A DNA stretch of 64,000 nt from Lucifuga dentata (taxonomy: Eukaryota; Chordata; Actinopteri; Ophidiiformes; Bythitidae): NCBI GenBank assembly GCA_014773175.1, contig VXCM01000500.1, positions 62,001-126,000 of the forward strand. The letters are read 5' to 3'. The notes beneath the pieces were generated by a model. That model did no database searches and was not told the DNA's origin. It saw nothing but the letters and a program-made list of their open reading frames with translations. Position numbers and translations under genes: made by a program. Each line of letters starts with the position of its first letter. Position 1 is the stretch's first letter. Shown one piece after another: positions 23,301 through 36,313 of the stretch.

Positions 23301-25795
23301 CAGCTGAGAGATGTAGTCCCTCCATTATGTTCTGTGTGTGTATGTTCTGTACCACTCAAACTCTAAATCTGACGGACCTTTCTTAGAAATTACGTAACCT
23401 CCCTGAATTTGCTCCTCTTAAGATTACTGTAAAATGATGGGAATTCTACAACAAATAACAGTGTTTTGTTTTTACATAGTTGACTTTTGGGTGCACAAGT
23501 TGCTATTATGCACACAATAAAGGGCACACTCTCCATCAGGTTGATCTCAAAGCTGCAGCATGCATCCATTAAATAAAGAATCAGTAGTCTTTCCTCCCAA
23601 GGTTACCATGTCTTGCAGTCGCTGGCTGTACTCTCCAGCTGTCCACTGAGGACTGCTTCAGTACATCCTCCACATCAGCTGATTATGCTATCTATCAACC
23701 CCAGCTGTCACTGCCCATTTAAACCTTTGTCAAGTTCCCCATGCAACGCCGCCTGCAGTAACCCAACTGCACTTTTGTAATGCAACACCTTAACATCACT
23801 TGTCCCATATATTTCTAAAACAGATAAGGAAGACGGTGTATTTAAGGAGCAAAATTTAAGAGCTTGTGTTGCTTTGACAGAGGCATGGGGAATATTGTTT
23901 AAGTTTTGTTGTTGTTACAGCAAGCTTAAAGAAGGGGAAACAGATGCCAAATGCTTTTTTTTCCCTGTGTTGCCAAGGCACGAACAGGATGCTGGCAGCT
24001 ACAAAGATTCAATTATAAAAAGTACAGAAAATAATTAGAAAAAATAATAGCACTTGAAAAAAAATTGCCCCTCCAGAAATTGCGCATAACAATAAATCCG
24101 TTAATTAGCTCATTAATATTCAATTGGGGTCAGTGGACTTAATGGAACCTTTTTCATGGGCCAAGGAAATGTTTAACACTCAGTTTTTCCTCTGCCTGTT
24201 CTCATTATCAACTATGCACAGGCAAGCCTTATCAGTCCTCCAGATGGTGAGGAACAATGCAGCACCATTATCGTCTTACAGCAGCGTGTGTGCCTTGTAA
24301 CCGGTGTGTGCCTGGGACAGTGAAGTATAGATACTGAGGCATTTAGTGTAATTGATATGTGGTATATATCGTATTGTTTAAGCCTGTTTGTTTGCTCTGC
24401 TGGTATTCAAGGCGAGAGGAGAGGCGAAGATTGATTTTCACCACAGCCATTCCTGCTCTCACCACAGGTCACAGATAACTTGTCAACGCAGGTTTTTGGG
24501 CTGGTGTAAAATGCATCAAGGCTAAACTCTCCCGGGCATAGTGGAGGATAGGGAGTTTCATCTCTGCAAACACAAGCCCTCTGTTTGCCGTTACCTTGTG
24601 CTTTCAGACAGATGTTTTATTCAACAAGTACACGGAATGGAAAGATGTCCGAGCAAGGCCTTTTTGCATCTCTGCTCTGTTAGGGTCCTATTTTAAGCCA
24701 TTTTTTTTCAGCCTGGCAAGCACTAGTTAGTGTCATTCAATAGAGAAGCATTATGTTATTTTGTGGGAGGAAAGCAAAAATGTCTTTGGTGTCAGTAATT
24801 TAAAATTTTAACATCTGTGGTTAAATTAAGCTATTGTGTTATACTGGTGTGTAGCATGTCCCTGTGCTGGCTATTATCACAAATCACAGCAGAAATGTCC
24901 TCCTCTGCTACATGTACAGAGGTGACTATAGTTTAAATTTACATATATAAGTCCTGCTATATTGTCTTTATTATAGCTGTTCTGTTCCATTTGATGAGCA
25001 CAAAGTACCCTTCATCATTCATGTAATTAATGCATCTTACAGCCAATTTATTCCAATGTCCCTTTACTTACTGAGTATCAAGAAAAGGTCCTAAATATGG
25101 AATCTTCAGATAAGCATCCAGAATCTGGAGCCAGGGGGCCAATCTTTGATTAAACCTTCTCTGGTGTCACAGAGGATCAATGAATTTACCAGGACCCTGC
25201 CTCTTCTCTCCCTCTTTATAAGCTTCTCCAAGATTCTGATTACTTAAAGCTATTTTCACCACCATGCGGCATCAGCCTATCATCCGAAAGCAGGCTGAGA
25301 CAGAATCACTCATGCATACACAATTGGCCAGGAAATGACTATGTCAAAATCTATGGTAAAGCCAAGTTTAATTAATGTAGGTATGATGAAAGCTAAGTTG
25401 TCACTACAGGGCATTTTAAACCTTTGACATTTACATAGCCTTTGCTGGAACCTCTCCCAGAAATTAAGAACACCAAGAAAAAATGTTAGCAAGGATTTTA
25501 CACTTCTGTGATTTCCTGAGCAGACTAAATAATGTAATCTGCTAAGAAATCTTCACTCACTGACAATCAGAACGGAAATTGATGCCACTTGTTACAAATA
25601 TTCACTGTATTTATTTTTTATCAACATCTTTCATAACACTGTGGATTAATGTGCCTTAGTTCAGAAGATGAAGCATGACATTGTCATTTTCCATTACCGT
25701 GCTCCATTTCATGGATCTGTCATTATACCTACAATGGCTAAATGTCAACCTTTTGAAAGGAAACATTTTTACTCTCATCCAGGGTCTTGCCTCTC

Positions 25796-25797
25796 AA

Positions 25798-25832
<35 letters not shown>

Positions 25833-25833
25833 G
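25796..25833. repeat. (AAAT)n microsatellite
   Basis: About nine perfect AAAT units. Confidence 0.9.
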
Positions 25834-26293
25834 GCTAACCATAAAAGCACAGTTTATTTTGTCTCTGTTTAATGGAAAGGGTTTGGTGTTTTTTTGTTTG
25901 TTTTTAACGATAGCGAGTGTTTGTTCTTATCACATCTGTTTATTGACACCATTCTCAGAGCAAAGGCAGATTATTAGAAATGATATATTATCACTTGGAA
26001 AAAAAACTACAAATTTGTTTCAGTCCACTGGCGCAGAAAACACAGGGATGGGCTGAATGATTTGAAGGAGATTTTCCCCACACTTTTTTGACAAATAAGT
26101 GAAACTACACAATGTACAAAATAAAATTGAATACACCTGACTGAAACAATATTGTATCAGGATTTAACAATGATGGTATTTCTAAACAAATAACTCACAA
26201 TGACTTTCAGCTGCGTAAGCTACCAGAGGACAATAGTTAGGACTGAATGTGCTGAATGTGGTTCTCCCACAAATAGAGGTGATCCTAAACCAT

Positions 26294-26320
26294 GAGCTGC
26301 AACCTTAAAGGTTGCAGCTC
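26294..26320. repeat. Perfect 13-bp inverted repeat with 1-bp centre
   Basis: GAGCTGCAACCTT is followed by a single A and then its exact reverse complement. No target duplication was recognised around it. Confidence 0.8.
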
Positions 26321-29300
26321 GAGAGCCCAGGTGTCATGGATAATTCCTACTCAGATATCTATAGCCCTCACTATCTCAACCCTTTCTCCCTCTCATAGCT
26401 TAACCTCACCTCTCTCAAAGAGCAGAGCTGCCATCCTATTGATCCCCCCGAAAACTAACGCACACACCCCACCCCCCACTAGGCCCAGGCCCAGGCATAA
26501 GGGCAGTCACTAAACCTGCGGGCAAAGGGAAAGAGGACGCTCCCTGCTAAGTGCAACTGGGATTTGAGAAACTTAAACACTTCTGAAGCACAAAATTCCA
26601 GCGTTGGCAGCAGAGAAGGGATTCTGTCCTCAGACCTCCTCACGCTCACCTGATCAGAAGGTCAGTTCCATCATCTTCATCATCATCCTTCTTGCCCATC
26701 CTGCACTCTTGCTGCCTTTCAGTGGCTCTAGAAGGGCTCAACTTTCTCTTTTACTTCCAACACTGCTGTCAACAGTTTTTTTTTTTTTTTTTTTGNTTTT
26801 TTTTTTTTTTTTTTGCTGCTGTCCTTGACTCTAAAATGATACAGTGTTCATATTGTGAGAATGGCTCACTGAGAAAAGTGCAGAAGGGGAATAGGGATAG
26901 TAGTCATTGTGAAGAATGTTCCCTGTAAGAGTGTTAAATTATGAAAATCACCAAAATTGGAGACAGAGATACAAAATTTTTCAACTGCTGATGTGAAAAA
27001 ATGTTTTATATCTATTTTTTGTGGTTTTGCAAAAATTAGACACCCAAACTGGGAAACATAACTTGCTTTCAGATCAAATGAAGAATCACATACTCTTCTA
27101 CATGTTGGGTAAATTCACCAACAAAATATTATGTAGATAAATGTCAAAAAGAATTGTGTTTTCAAGCTTAAACAATGCTGCGATGTCAGGATTTTTCCCT
27201 GAAAACAGTAATGAGTTTGTTTCTTGTTAAAACCTGTTCTGTGAAGTAATTACTTACACTAGCCATCAGTAAAAGAGTAAAAAGTAAAGGTGAAGGTCAA
27301 TAAAGGGCATGCAGTCATCTTCTGCTATTATTTACAATTAAAATTCACAAGTACTACTGCAAAGAACACTCAAGTTTTCTGACCTGCACAAATACACATA
27401 TTATTTTAATAGAAGTTACCTCCTCCTTTTCACATCAAGTCTGTTAAGATATGCATGTTGAAATACCACAGATGTGCAATACAGCCAATGACCTGAGTAA
27501 CTTCTCATAGGAGTAATCATGTTTAGGCACCTAATCAGATGCAAGCCTGTTTGAAAGAGGATTGCATTGCTTTGTGTCCTGCTCTGTGCTGTAGCTAATA
27601 CTGTGCAATGAGGGTGTGGTGCCACACCTCACCCTCATTAGCTGGCTATACTGCATCATTTCCTGTCCTGTGCAATGTCTCTTGTGCTCAGTCCCATCCA
27701 TTACTGTCTCATCCTGTATATGTGGGTGCTCTGCAGCATTATATTGCTGTTGTCTTTCATGCTACATCTTTGTTTGCATTTATCACAGAAAGACTTTAAT
27801 TAAATTAAGATAATTAGGTACACATTTTGGAGGAAATCATTTTTGTTAAATGGCCCCATGCTTGTAAATCTATTCTTTAACAGGATGCAGATGACACTAG
27901 AAGAACAGAACACAAAACAGAACACAGCTCAGGAAAAGTCACAAGAGGAACAGTACAGGAGATGAGAAGCTCACATTGTACTGTAATTAGATGAGTAAGT
28001 CACATACAGGCATCATGTATAGGCAAGATAATATACAATAATATTATGAGAATTAAGTGTATTCCTCAGTTATTATATCAGTACATTCTGGTACATGATG
28101 ATAAGATGATTAAAACAAAACCCTAATCATGTAACGTTCTCAATCCAGTAAAACTTAGTATAGATATACTGAGATGTGGCAAGTCAATAACTTCCTGACA
28201 TTGTTGCTTCACACATTACACAGGTGAAGGCATAAAACTGGACAGGACACAACAGCAAGGACGAAGGGCAGAACAGGACACAGAAGCTGCCCAATGCTGC
28301 AGGAGCTGCATTACATCATAAGACACACTACATTACACAGGACAAGGTGCTGCACAGGAAAGGACACAAATTGATGTAACTGCAACTTGGCCAAGCCAAG
28401 AAAAGAAGTCTCCCCAAATATACTTTCCTCCAGGTCTCAGACTCTTGTTCAAAACAAAATAAGACCAGACAGGTCAACAATGGACTCTGTAGCTGTATAC
28501 ACTTATTGACTACAAGTGGTCTGTTGGTCCACATAAGCATTCACAAACTTTCACTTGAATGGTTTCCACTGCAGTTGTGTGTTTCCAGTGCATCTTTACA
28601 CTGCACACTGCCTGACACCATGTTGCTCCAGTGAAACCGTTCTGTTCCCTTTATCTATTCAGACCTGTGGGTCTCAGAGAAAAAAACCTGCAGGAGTGAA
28701 GGAGGTTGTATCACCGCTACAAAGACAGCCATGTTTACAAGAACAAGAAAAGCACATTACAATCAAACAATGCAGCACTGCCTCCAATCCTGTGCTCTCT
28801 TTCACTCAATACATCCCACCCCCCTCAGGGTTACCAGACCTTCCTTCATGTTCAGATTATCGGTTAATCCAAAATGTGCAGTAGCATGAGATGACAGGAA
28901 AGGGACCAATACACTGGGGGAGGGAGGGATGCATGGCTTTATTTGTTTGTTGGCTTTCATATTAATCCATTGGAACAGAGTGCATTTTCCCCCCTTTTCT
29001 GGGCATGTGTAAATGTTTTAGAACCATTAAATGGGAGATGAATTTTTCAATGGATAGCATGCAAAAGTATTAATTGTAAAGACCATTATTTGGTGTCCAT
29101 GCAGCTGAATCAGCTTAGCCACTCCATTCCCCCATTTGCATACAAAATGCTTTATTTTGGCAATCAATGAAAGTGCTCCACTGTATGTGTGGCTTATCAC
29201 ATGCTTGCAGGAAATGGATTCCTTAGCCATCTCGTTAAATTCTGTTGATGCAGAACAATTTGAAACATGGCACAGGCGGCAATGACATTTAAAGATGCCT

Positions 29301-29640
29301 CGGCTTAATTATATTTTGCAAACATTTGGGCTGTTTGTCCTCAGGGATAAAGTGCCTCCACTACAAAGTTAACTTGTTAATAATTCAAAATGAATCTCTC
29401 TTTTTGTTGAGCACCAATCATTATCTCCTATTAGTGCTGGGTAAGGGCATTCAAGGTGCCTCAAACACACTGGGGAGACTTGCTGCTTTTTATCTGGTGA
29501 ATACTTAAAAATGGAGAACACAGCTGCATCACAGCAACATTTCAGCAGGAAAATGCAACAGCTACACACCAAGGAAGTTTAAGAGGCTGAAGTGCACAAA
29601 AATAAATAATTAAATGAACAAAATATAAATAAATACAACC

Positions 29641-29691
<51 letters not shown>

Positions 29692-29697
29692 GTCAAT
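29641..29697. repeat. (AATC)n microsatellite
   Basis: More than ten AATC units with one variant near the right end. Confidence 0.9.
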
Positions 29698-29831
29698 CTC
29701 ATTAAACTTATAGGGAGTGTTCAAAAATTAGGATTTTGAAAACTGATAAATACTGCATCCTTATGCCAACCTACACAGTGGTCACCTAAAGGTTGTATAA
29801 ACACAGCTAATATACTTTGTATATGAATTTG

Positions 29832-29851
29832 CAATAATAATAATAATAATC

Positions 29852-29895
<44 letters not shown>
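29832..29895. repeat. (AAT)n microsatellite
   Basis: An AAT run of about 20 units with one interruption, abutting a dispersed-repeat fragment at 29896. Confidence 0.9.
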
Positions 29896-29985
29896 CTTTA
29901 TTTGTATCACACATTTCATACACGATGTCAGCATCTGACATAAAAGCAGTTCTAAAAAGGTATGTTTTAAGATTCTTCCTTAAGA
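29896..29985. repeat. Teleost dispersed-repeat fragment next to (AAT)n
   Basis: The segment CTTTATTTGTATCACACATT followed by AAAAGCAGTTCTAAAAAGGT resembles a tail motif common in teleost repeats. The microsatellite probably grew from its A/T-rich end. Confidence 0.45.
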
Positions 29986-32900
29986 TTCTTCTCATAAATG
30001 TTTTGAAATTCATTTTAGTAGTGTGAAGTAAACCTGCTAACTTTATCTGTATTTGGATGAAAATCAGTGGTGGACAATTGTCATTTAAATTGTTTCCTTT
30101 TGCCAAAACAGTATGCAGCAGTGTCTAACCAAGACCTCTGAGCAGTTTGCATTAATTACTTTGAGAAAATCTTGGAATATATACGTATATGTATATATTT
30201 TTAAAAAATTGCAATGCAACTTTAGTTCAAGAATTTTCTTTCACTTCTTATTAGTGAAGTTCTTAAAAACAACTTAAAATGAACGTATTTGTATTCTGTG
30301 TCCCAGGTCTCTGTCATTTAAAGGCCACTGGAGCACAGGTCACTATGGATCACAGGAAACAGATGTTAATGAGGCAGGTTAGGGTGAAGTTTGCAGATGT
30401 TGTAGCGAATTTTTNTTTTTTTTTTTTTTTTTACATTTTTACTGTAACTGTTATTAATATTAACAAAAATCAGTGGCATAAAAAAAAACACCAGTTCTGT
30501 ATCTTATTAAGGCAACAGAAAAAGGCATACAATCATACATTTGTTGAGTAATCATGTGCAATGATGTGTGCAAGCGTGCAAGGACACGGAAATAAAAGAA
30601 ACATCAAGATTATAGTTTGGAAACTATCCATTAGCTCCATCTATACATTTACAGATAGTCATATTTCAGTGCATAATTTTGCATGAAAATGTGTGCAGCT
30701 TACATTCAAGCAAAATGTAAACCCATGCCTTAAGATACAATTACAGCTATGAGCTAAAGTTGAACAGCTGTCACAACAGTGGCCATCATTATCTTAAGCA
30801 TGACTATGAGTTCTCTTGGTTAACTGCTTTGTCATGTTACATTCCACTCCACTCTACATTTCTGCCTTTATATTGAAGAACAACTCACTACTGAATCACT
30901 CAAACCTGTGATACTGCAGGAGTTGTGTGTGCATGTTTTTGTTCATGATAGTCAATAAAGCCGACACTAATTTAAATTTCATCCCCTGGTGATGGCGGCT
31001 GGCCTTCTGAAGCTAATAAATAAGACTGTGCAGACTGGCAGCCATAGAACTAAAAGACAGCCAAGGTCTGGCCTATATTGTAAAGCATGTTTCAACTCCA
31101 TTAATCCACCTCAATCACTTTTCACAAATGTCTTTTTTTCTATGAATATCCAGGCTTTGAATTTGTAACGGTGTGTCCTTCATGACACTCAGAGCCAGGT
31201 GCATCCCCATCAATATCAACAAAAGAGAAAAAAATTAAAGCTTCTCAAAATATATAGAAGTGCATTGATTTAATATACTGCCATAAGCCCTTGCTCCTAC
31301 ACTCGACATGCAATTTGGAAATAAATTGACTGATTTAGACAGAGGCATGAGGAAGGGTGGGGAAAAAAACCTGATGTAAACCTAGTTCACTTCCATTGAG
31401 TAAGGTGACATTGTGCAACAAATCACTTGCATGAACAGAGAAAGAAAACCATTTCTGTTTCTGAAAAGTAATTTTGTTTGGGGAAGGTGCTGTTGATTGC
31501 CATGTATGTGAATCTATTCCTCACTCGACTGAGGTGCACAAGCATTTTATAAAAGTCAATGTTATATTTTGATGTTAGCATAATAACCAGAAAGGCCAGA
31601 CTTTCATCCAGAGAATAACAGAAACTCATTTTGCCAAGTACATAATAGAAGGCTGACTCTAACAGCCTATCTCTGCTGTTCTTTGTATAGTGCTGTGCAG
31701 GAGCAGAAATAGTTGACTTTTGCAGCAGCAGAGTCCATTGTGCTTTAATTGAGCCTAATGAAGAACAATTAACTAATTAAAGGCTTGATAAGAGAGAGGC
31801 ACAGTAAACAGATAAAGGACAAGTGCTGGTATTAACGATGTGGTACACTGCAGAGTGAATTGGACATACAGTACCTGCAATACGGCATCACTAAAAGAAG
31901 ACAAAGCAGCACAGGAACCATCCAAATGAGCTAAGGTTTTGTACGTCATTTCTTATAATCTTTTGAATGTGGTTCTGCATATACATGTCAAAGTCAAAAT
32001 TTAATACTTCCCAGCTGGATTTTAGGGATGGAAGTGCACTGTGATATTTTGCATTACTGTGACATTAGCAGGTTTTATGTTTTGAGTAATTGCACAGCTT
32101 GATGTGTACTTAGCGGTTTCCATGAGAATGTAAGTCTTATTTTAAAAATGCTGCAATTATGGCAAAATATGGAAATACATTTTGAGCCAGTTCACAGTTG
32201 AGTTGACTGGAATAATAGGAATAGAAAAAACAGGGAGGAAGTGTGAAAGGCAGTTTAAAACTCAACTGTCTTTAAAATACCAATCCTTTATGAAAAAGAA
32301 TTCCTAACACTAAAAACCATAATATGTGCTGTATATGAAATACTGCATGTCCATATTATTTTGAAATAGTTTATGTTGGCAGAATTTCACAAACAGTGGT
32401 ATCTGCTTTATTCAACATACAGCAGCCATAATCTCCGTTGGCATCATATGCTGGTTGGCAGTGATAATCTATAATCCATTCATTCAGAGATGTACACAAG
32501 TGCATATTTGTTTCCCAGGATTAAAAGCTTATAGAGGGTGTAAGGCATGGCCAATAATGTTCATCCATGCCATCTATGACAGAACACAGAGGTTTGAAGT
32601 CACAAGGCAGTGTTTGAACACATGGTTCCCAATAATGTTCCCAAATGTATAGATGAACATCTGGAGTAAACATTCTGTGATGACAATTTAACTTAACAAT
32701 GATTTTAATATTCAGCAGATTCAGAGATGCAGTGGGAATTTTGAAATAATCTCTCCATATCCCTGCCTGCCAGCCTGCTTTGTGGTCAGCAACCAAAGCT
32801 GTCACATGTAGTCATGTTTGTAATGTTCTAAAAAAATCATTTCTCAGTGAAACAATAAAAGCTCAATGGTTCTGATTTGGTGTTTGGAATCAACATAAAT

Positions 32901-35900
32901 CCACAAGGGCTAATCAGACCGGAACTGGTCCCAGATGAGGTCAGAACCTCCTACTTTAATATGTAGACAGCAGCTCATTTACATACAATGTAGCATGCAT
33001 GGGCCTTTACCATTCTTCACATAGCTAAAATTTGTTTGTGTCTTTAAACATTATTTGAACTAAGACTTTTTGTCTTACTTCCTCATGTGATGCACTAGAG
33101 GCTGCTATTGAGCAGGTTCTGTCTAAAATCTCCTGCACATTACTCATGTTTGGTATTGTACTGAGATAACATGATGCATCCACCTCCCACTCAGGTGGTA
33201 GAAATATGCATATGAGCTCCAGTTGAAATCAACTCACAGAGAACAAAGGACCAGTTAGGCATGCTGTTGGAGGGATAAATCTGGTCTCATATAAAGCTGG
33301 AGTTTAACCAGGTACAGCTACCCTTTTTCATGCAGGTAGTGGCCTCAAATGTGTTTCTCTATTGGTTAAAAAATACAAGCTCTGGGAGCATACAGTATGC
33401 TCTGGGAGCATACAATATAGTCCCAGCTGGGCACATAAATCAACAGTACATCCAACGAAACCCTTGTCTGATATGAATTATGTTCACTCCCACGTAGTAG
33501 AGGTCCACCCACCTTCTCACTGCCAAGAACATCTACATCTACATGAGTTCTCCTCCTCCTAGCCTGCTGCACAAGTCAGGTAACCCATGCCATAGTGTTC
33601 TCGTGCACTAAGCATTAGAGGAGCCAACGACTGCACAAAAGTGGAGTCATATTCAGACAGCATATCCAGGTCGGGCTGCTTAAGAGGTTCAAAGGATGGC
33701 CTTGATAGATCTACAAAAACAAGCTGCAGGTCCTACTGAAGCACCAGACAAGAGGCAGAAAGCTTTAACCTCAGATCATCAATCTTTTAGAAGCAGAAGA
33801 CTCACTGTTTTTCATACACTCCATGACTAACTGCACTTACATCTACAAACAAGCCTAGAATGTGGACAGCACAAAAGATCGTGAACCATCATTGACCCAT
33901 CGCTATCACACAGACAAGATCAGGGAACCACGTGGCAATGACAGAGCCAACACAGTGATCAACAACTGATGTGTGGAATCAATTAAAGTTCTGGCATATC
34001 TTTTCCTACAAGATGGATACATGGAGACGGGAGGGAGTTTGGAAGATAAAGGCTCCAGTAACACTTGTGGTATTAAGAACAAAGTTGTTCTTAATTAAAA
34101 ATAATATCATCTCCATATCAGTGGACATTGATGTTATGACTGTGCAACAGAAGCCCTGAAGGTGACATTTAAAAAAAAACAGAAGTAGACATAGAAGTGG
34201 CCTTAGGTAAGACTAATGTAGAATTAAGAACCATTTCTGAGATGCAGTACCAATCCAGCTATTTGTCAATATGTAATATCTCTTGTTGTTTCCTACCTTA
34301 GTCCTCTACTCTGCTTTATTTCCCATAGCCTATTTAGTTAATACCGTTTGCTTAATTTAACATTTGTTCATTTCTGAGTCATGTTTCCAAATCTGGGAAG
34401 GCCACTTGATAAGCCTTTATGGGTTTTTTGGCCTCTCCTGCACAGTATCATTTTATGCTGTTTTCAATTAGTAGTACTTAGTTTACTTTTTTTTCTGTTG
34501 CCTTTTTTTTATTTTTTTTTCTTCTGTGCAAATATATAGATATTAAAAAAAAACTTTCAACTGCAAAATTTTTGTCTACTTGTTCCTTAAGCCATATCAT
34601 TTGGATTCTATGATCTACTAACAAACCAAAAGAACCAACAGCAAAGGATTGCAGGATTCACAATCTGCAAGTCATTAGTACCCCAAAAAATCCAAAATAG
34701 AAAACAACCTACAGAAAAAAAGATCAAAATACTATTTTAAAATCCATCTGTTTAATGTAAACAATATATTTGGTTGCAGTGTATCAATAACATATCACAG
34801 GGGGAAAGTGATATGTTGCTGCATTGATTGTTTGAACNCCCCCCCCCCCCTTTCCCAGCTGTGTGTTTACTGGTGTGTTTGTTGGGCCAGATTTTTTGGT
34901 ATCCCCCACTAAAAATTACATTGATCTGTATTTCAAAACACCTTTTGACATTGTGTGAAAGATATATATGGGAATTACCATCTTTGCTCTGGGCTTTGTT
35001 AACAAGTCCCCTTGGTTCCACCTAATTGACCTTTGTACTTGTTGGTTTGTGTCATACTGGACTGCCTCATCTTCAAATAAATAAATAAATAAAACATACC
35101 CATGTCAGAATTGCTTGTAAAAATGCCCATTATTTGAAAGTCATTATAGCTTACTAGGTCATCCTTGCTTGTATGACATTTCCAGCTTTTATACTCTAAA
35201 ATCTTATCGTAGTAAAAGGATTCTATACATCTATAACAGCAAAATTATATGAATATCATTTTCTCACCATGTACACTTAAAGAATAAATCACTGCAAGGT
35301 CACCAATATTGAGAACCACATATCCCTATAGGAATATTCAGTTATGTTTTATTAGCTATAGCTACAGTATGTACCAATTTTTCAGCACACTGCAACAGAC
35401 CATACTATAGAGGGCCAAAGGTGGCCGAATGCCAAGTACTCGTACTTATTTGTATTAAAACGGCCTTCATTGGTCTTTTTTTGTTTGTTTTTTACTATTA
35501 CTGTTATTTATTACAATCTATTGGGCAAAGACATTCGGAAAACCTTGAAATTATAAGAAAAACAAGTATTAAAAAAATAGTGACGTAAAGGAAAATATCC
35601 TGTTCTGCATTAGTAATGCAACTAGTCATACTAATTATGTTACCTAAGACTCAAACTGTACAGTGAATATATATCCCATCCCTCACCTCTGTATGTAAGC
35701 CTGCACTGCCACCTGCTGCTATTTATGATGAAGCACACACTAGCTGATGAGCCAAGTGCTGCATTCAAGTGTTCTTTGCTAATACCAAATTTGTAAGTAG
35801 AAATATATGCATCCAATGCCAGTTGTTGAAAAGCAATATTAATATTAAAAAAGTGTGATAAAATTATTTGTGGCTGTTTTTGTGTTTGAAATGAAGCAGC

Positions 35901-36195
35901 AATGTTTCTGTTGCACTAAAAGAATATAAAGGAGGATACACATATGCTTTTGATTGCTGCTTTGACTTATGTAATTAAAGGCTAAAATATTCCCTCTATA
36001 TATTACATCTCATTTGGGATATTGATTGTTCATTCATGAGCATTTACTTGAATGATTTCCAACAGCACTTAAAGGCAACACCAATCTAATCTGGTCTAAT
36101 CTGGGCATAAACGTCACCAGAGAGGAGATGACATCTATAGGCTAGCTTTGTTCTTTAAGTGAAATGAATGCATGGCTGTCATTTTCTGAGATAAA

Positions 36196-36313
36196 ATGCC
36201 TATAACTACTTGCCAGAAGGTTACTCTTATATCTCGCTCTGTTCTCTGTGTTTCTCTCTTCCTGCCCCGAATGCTTTTACCCAGAGGGAAAAAGGAGATA
36301 GGGCAACCTGAGG
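36196..36313 (+). CDS. ric3: ric3 coding exon 1
   Basis: ATG at 36196 has A at -3. It encodes MPITTCQKVTLIS, a hydrophobic stretch, then FLPRMLLPRGKK, the RIC3 N-terminal signature. The donor G|GTAAGG follows 36313 and leaves one base, which exon 2 completes to a Val codon. It is too short (39 codons) to stand out as an isolated reading frame. Confidence 0.88.

Larger units (their letters stand above)
8660..36195. other. Gene-poor lmo1-ric3 intergenic interval
   Basis: About 27.5 kb in which I could not support any protein-coding or RNA gene. Reading frames here are short and look like chance. It contains a SINE-like repeat (9750-10094), a hAT element (17779-18717), microsatellites, nine single-N joins, a G-run cluster (16796-16822) and several moderately complex repeat-free blocks (for example 21420-21710, 24020-24260, 28905-29345 and 31720-31860) that look like candidate non-coding regulatory DNA. 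Distances to ric3 include an unknown 5' UTR. Confidence 0.65.

Noticed and set aside
27605..27645. Hairpin-like inverted repeat
   Set aside because: Arms have several mismatches and no element borders; not convincing.
28555..28884. 109-residue plus-strand frame
   Set aside because: No domain or signal; likely chance.
29641..29697. CRISPR-like regular repeat
   Set aside because: Simple tetranucleotide microsatellite without spacers, in a vertebrate genome.
29807..30106. Tyr-rich minus-strand frame
   Set aside because: Translated (AAT)n microsatellite.
33362..33950. Possible decayed retroelement or pseudogene
   Set aside because: Some stretches look coding-like and a short tandem duplication (CTCTGGGAGCATACA) is present, but no domain could be recognised in any frame.
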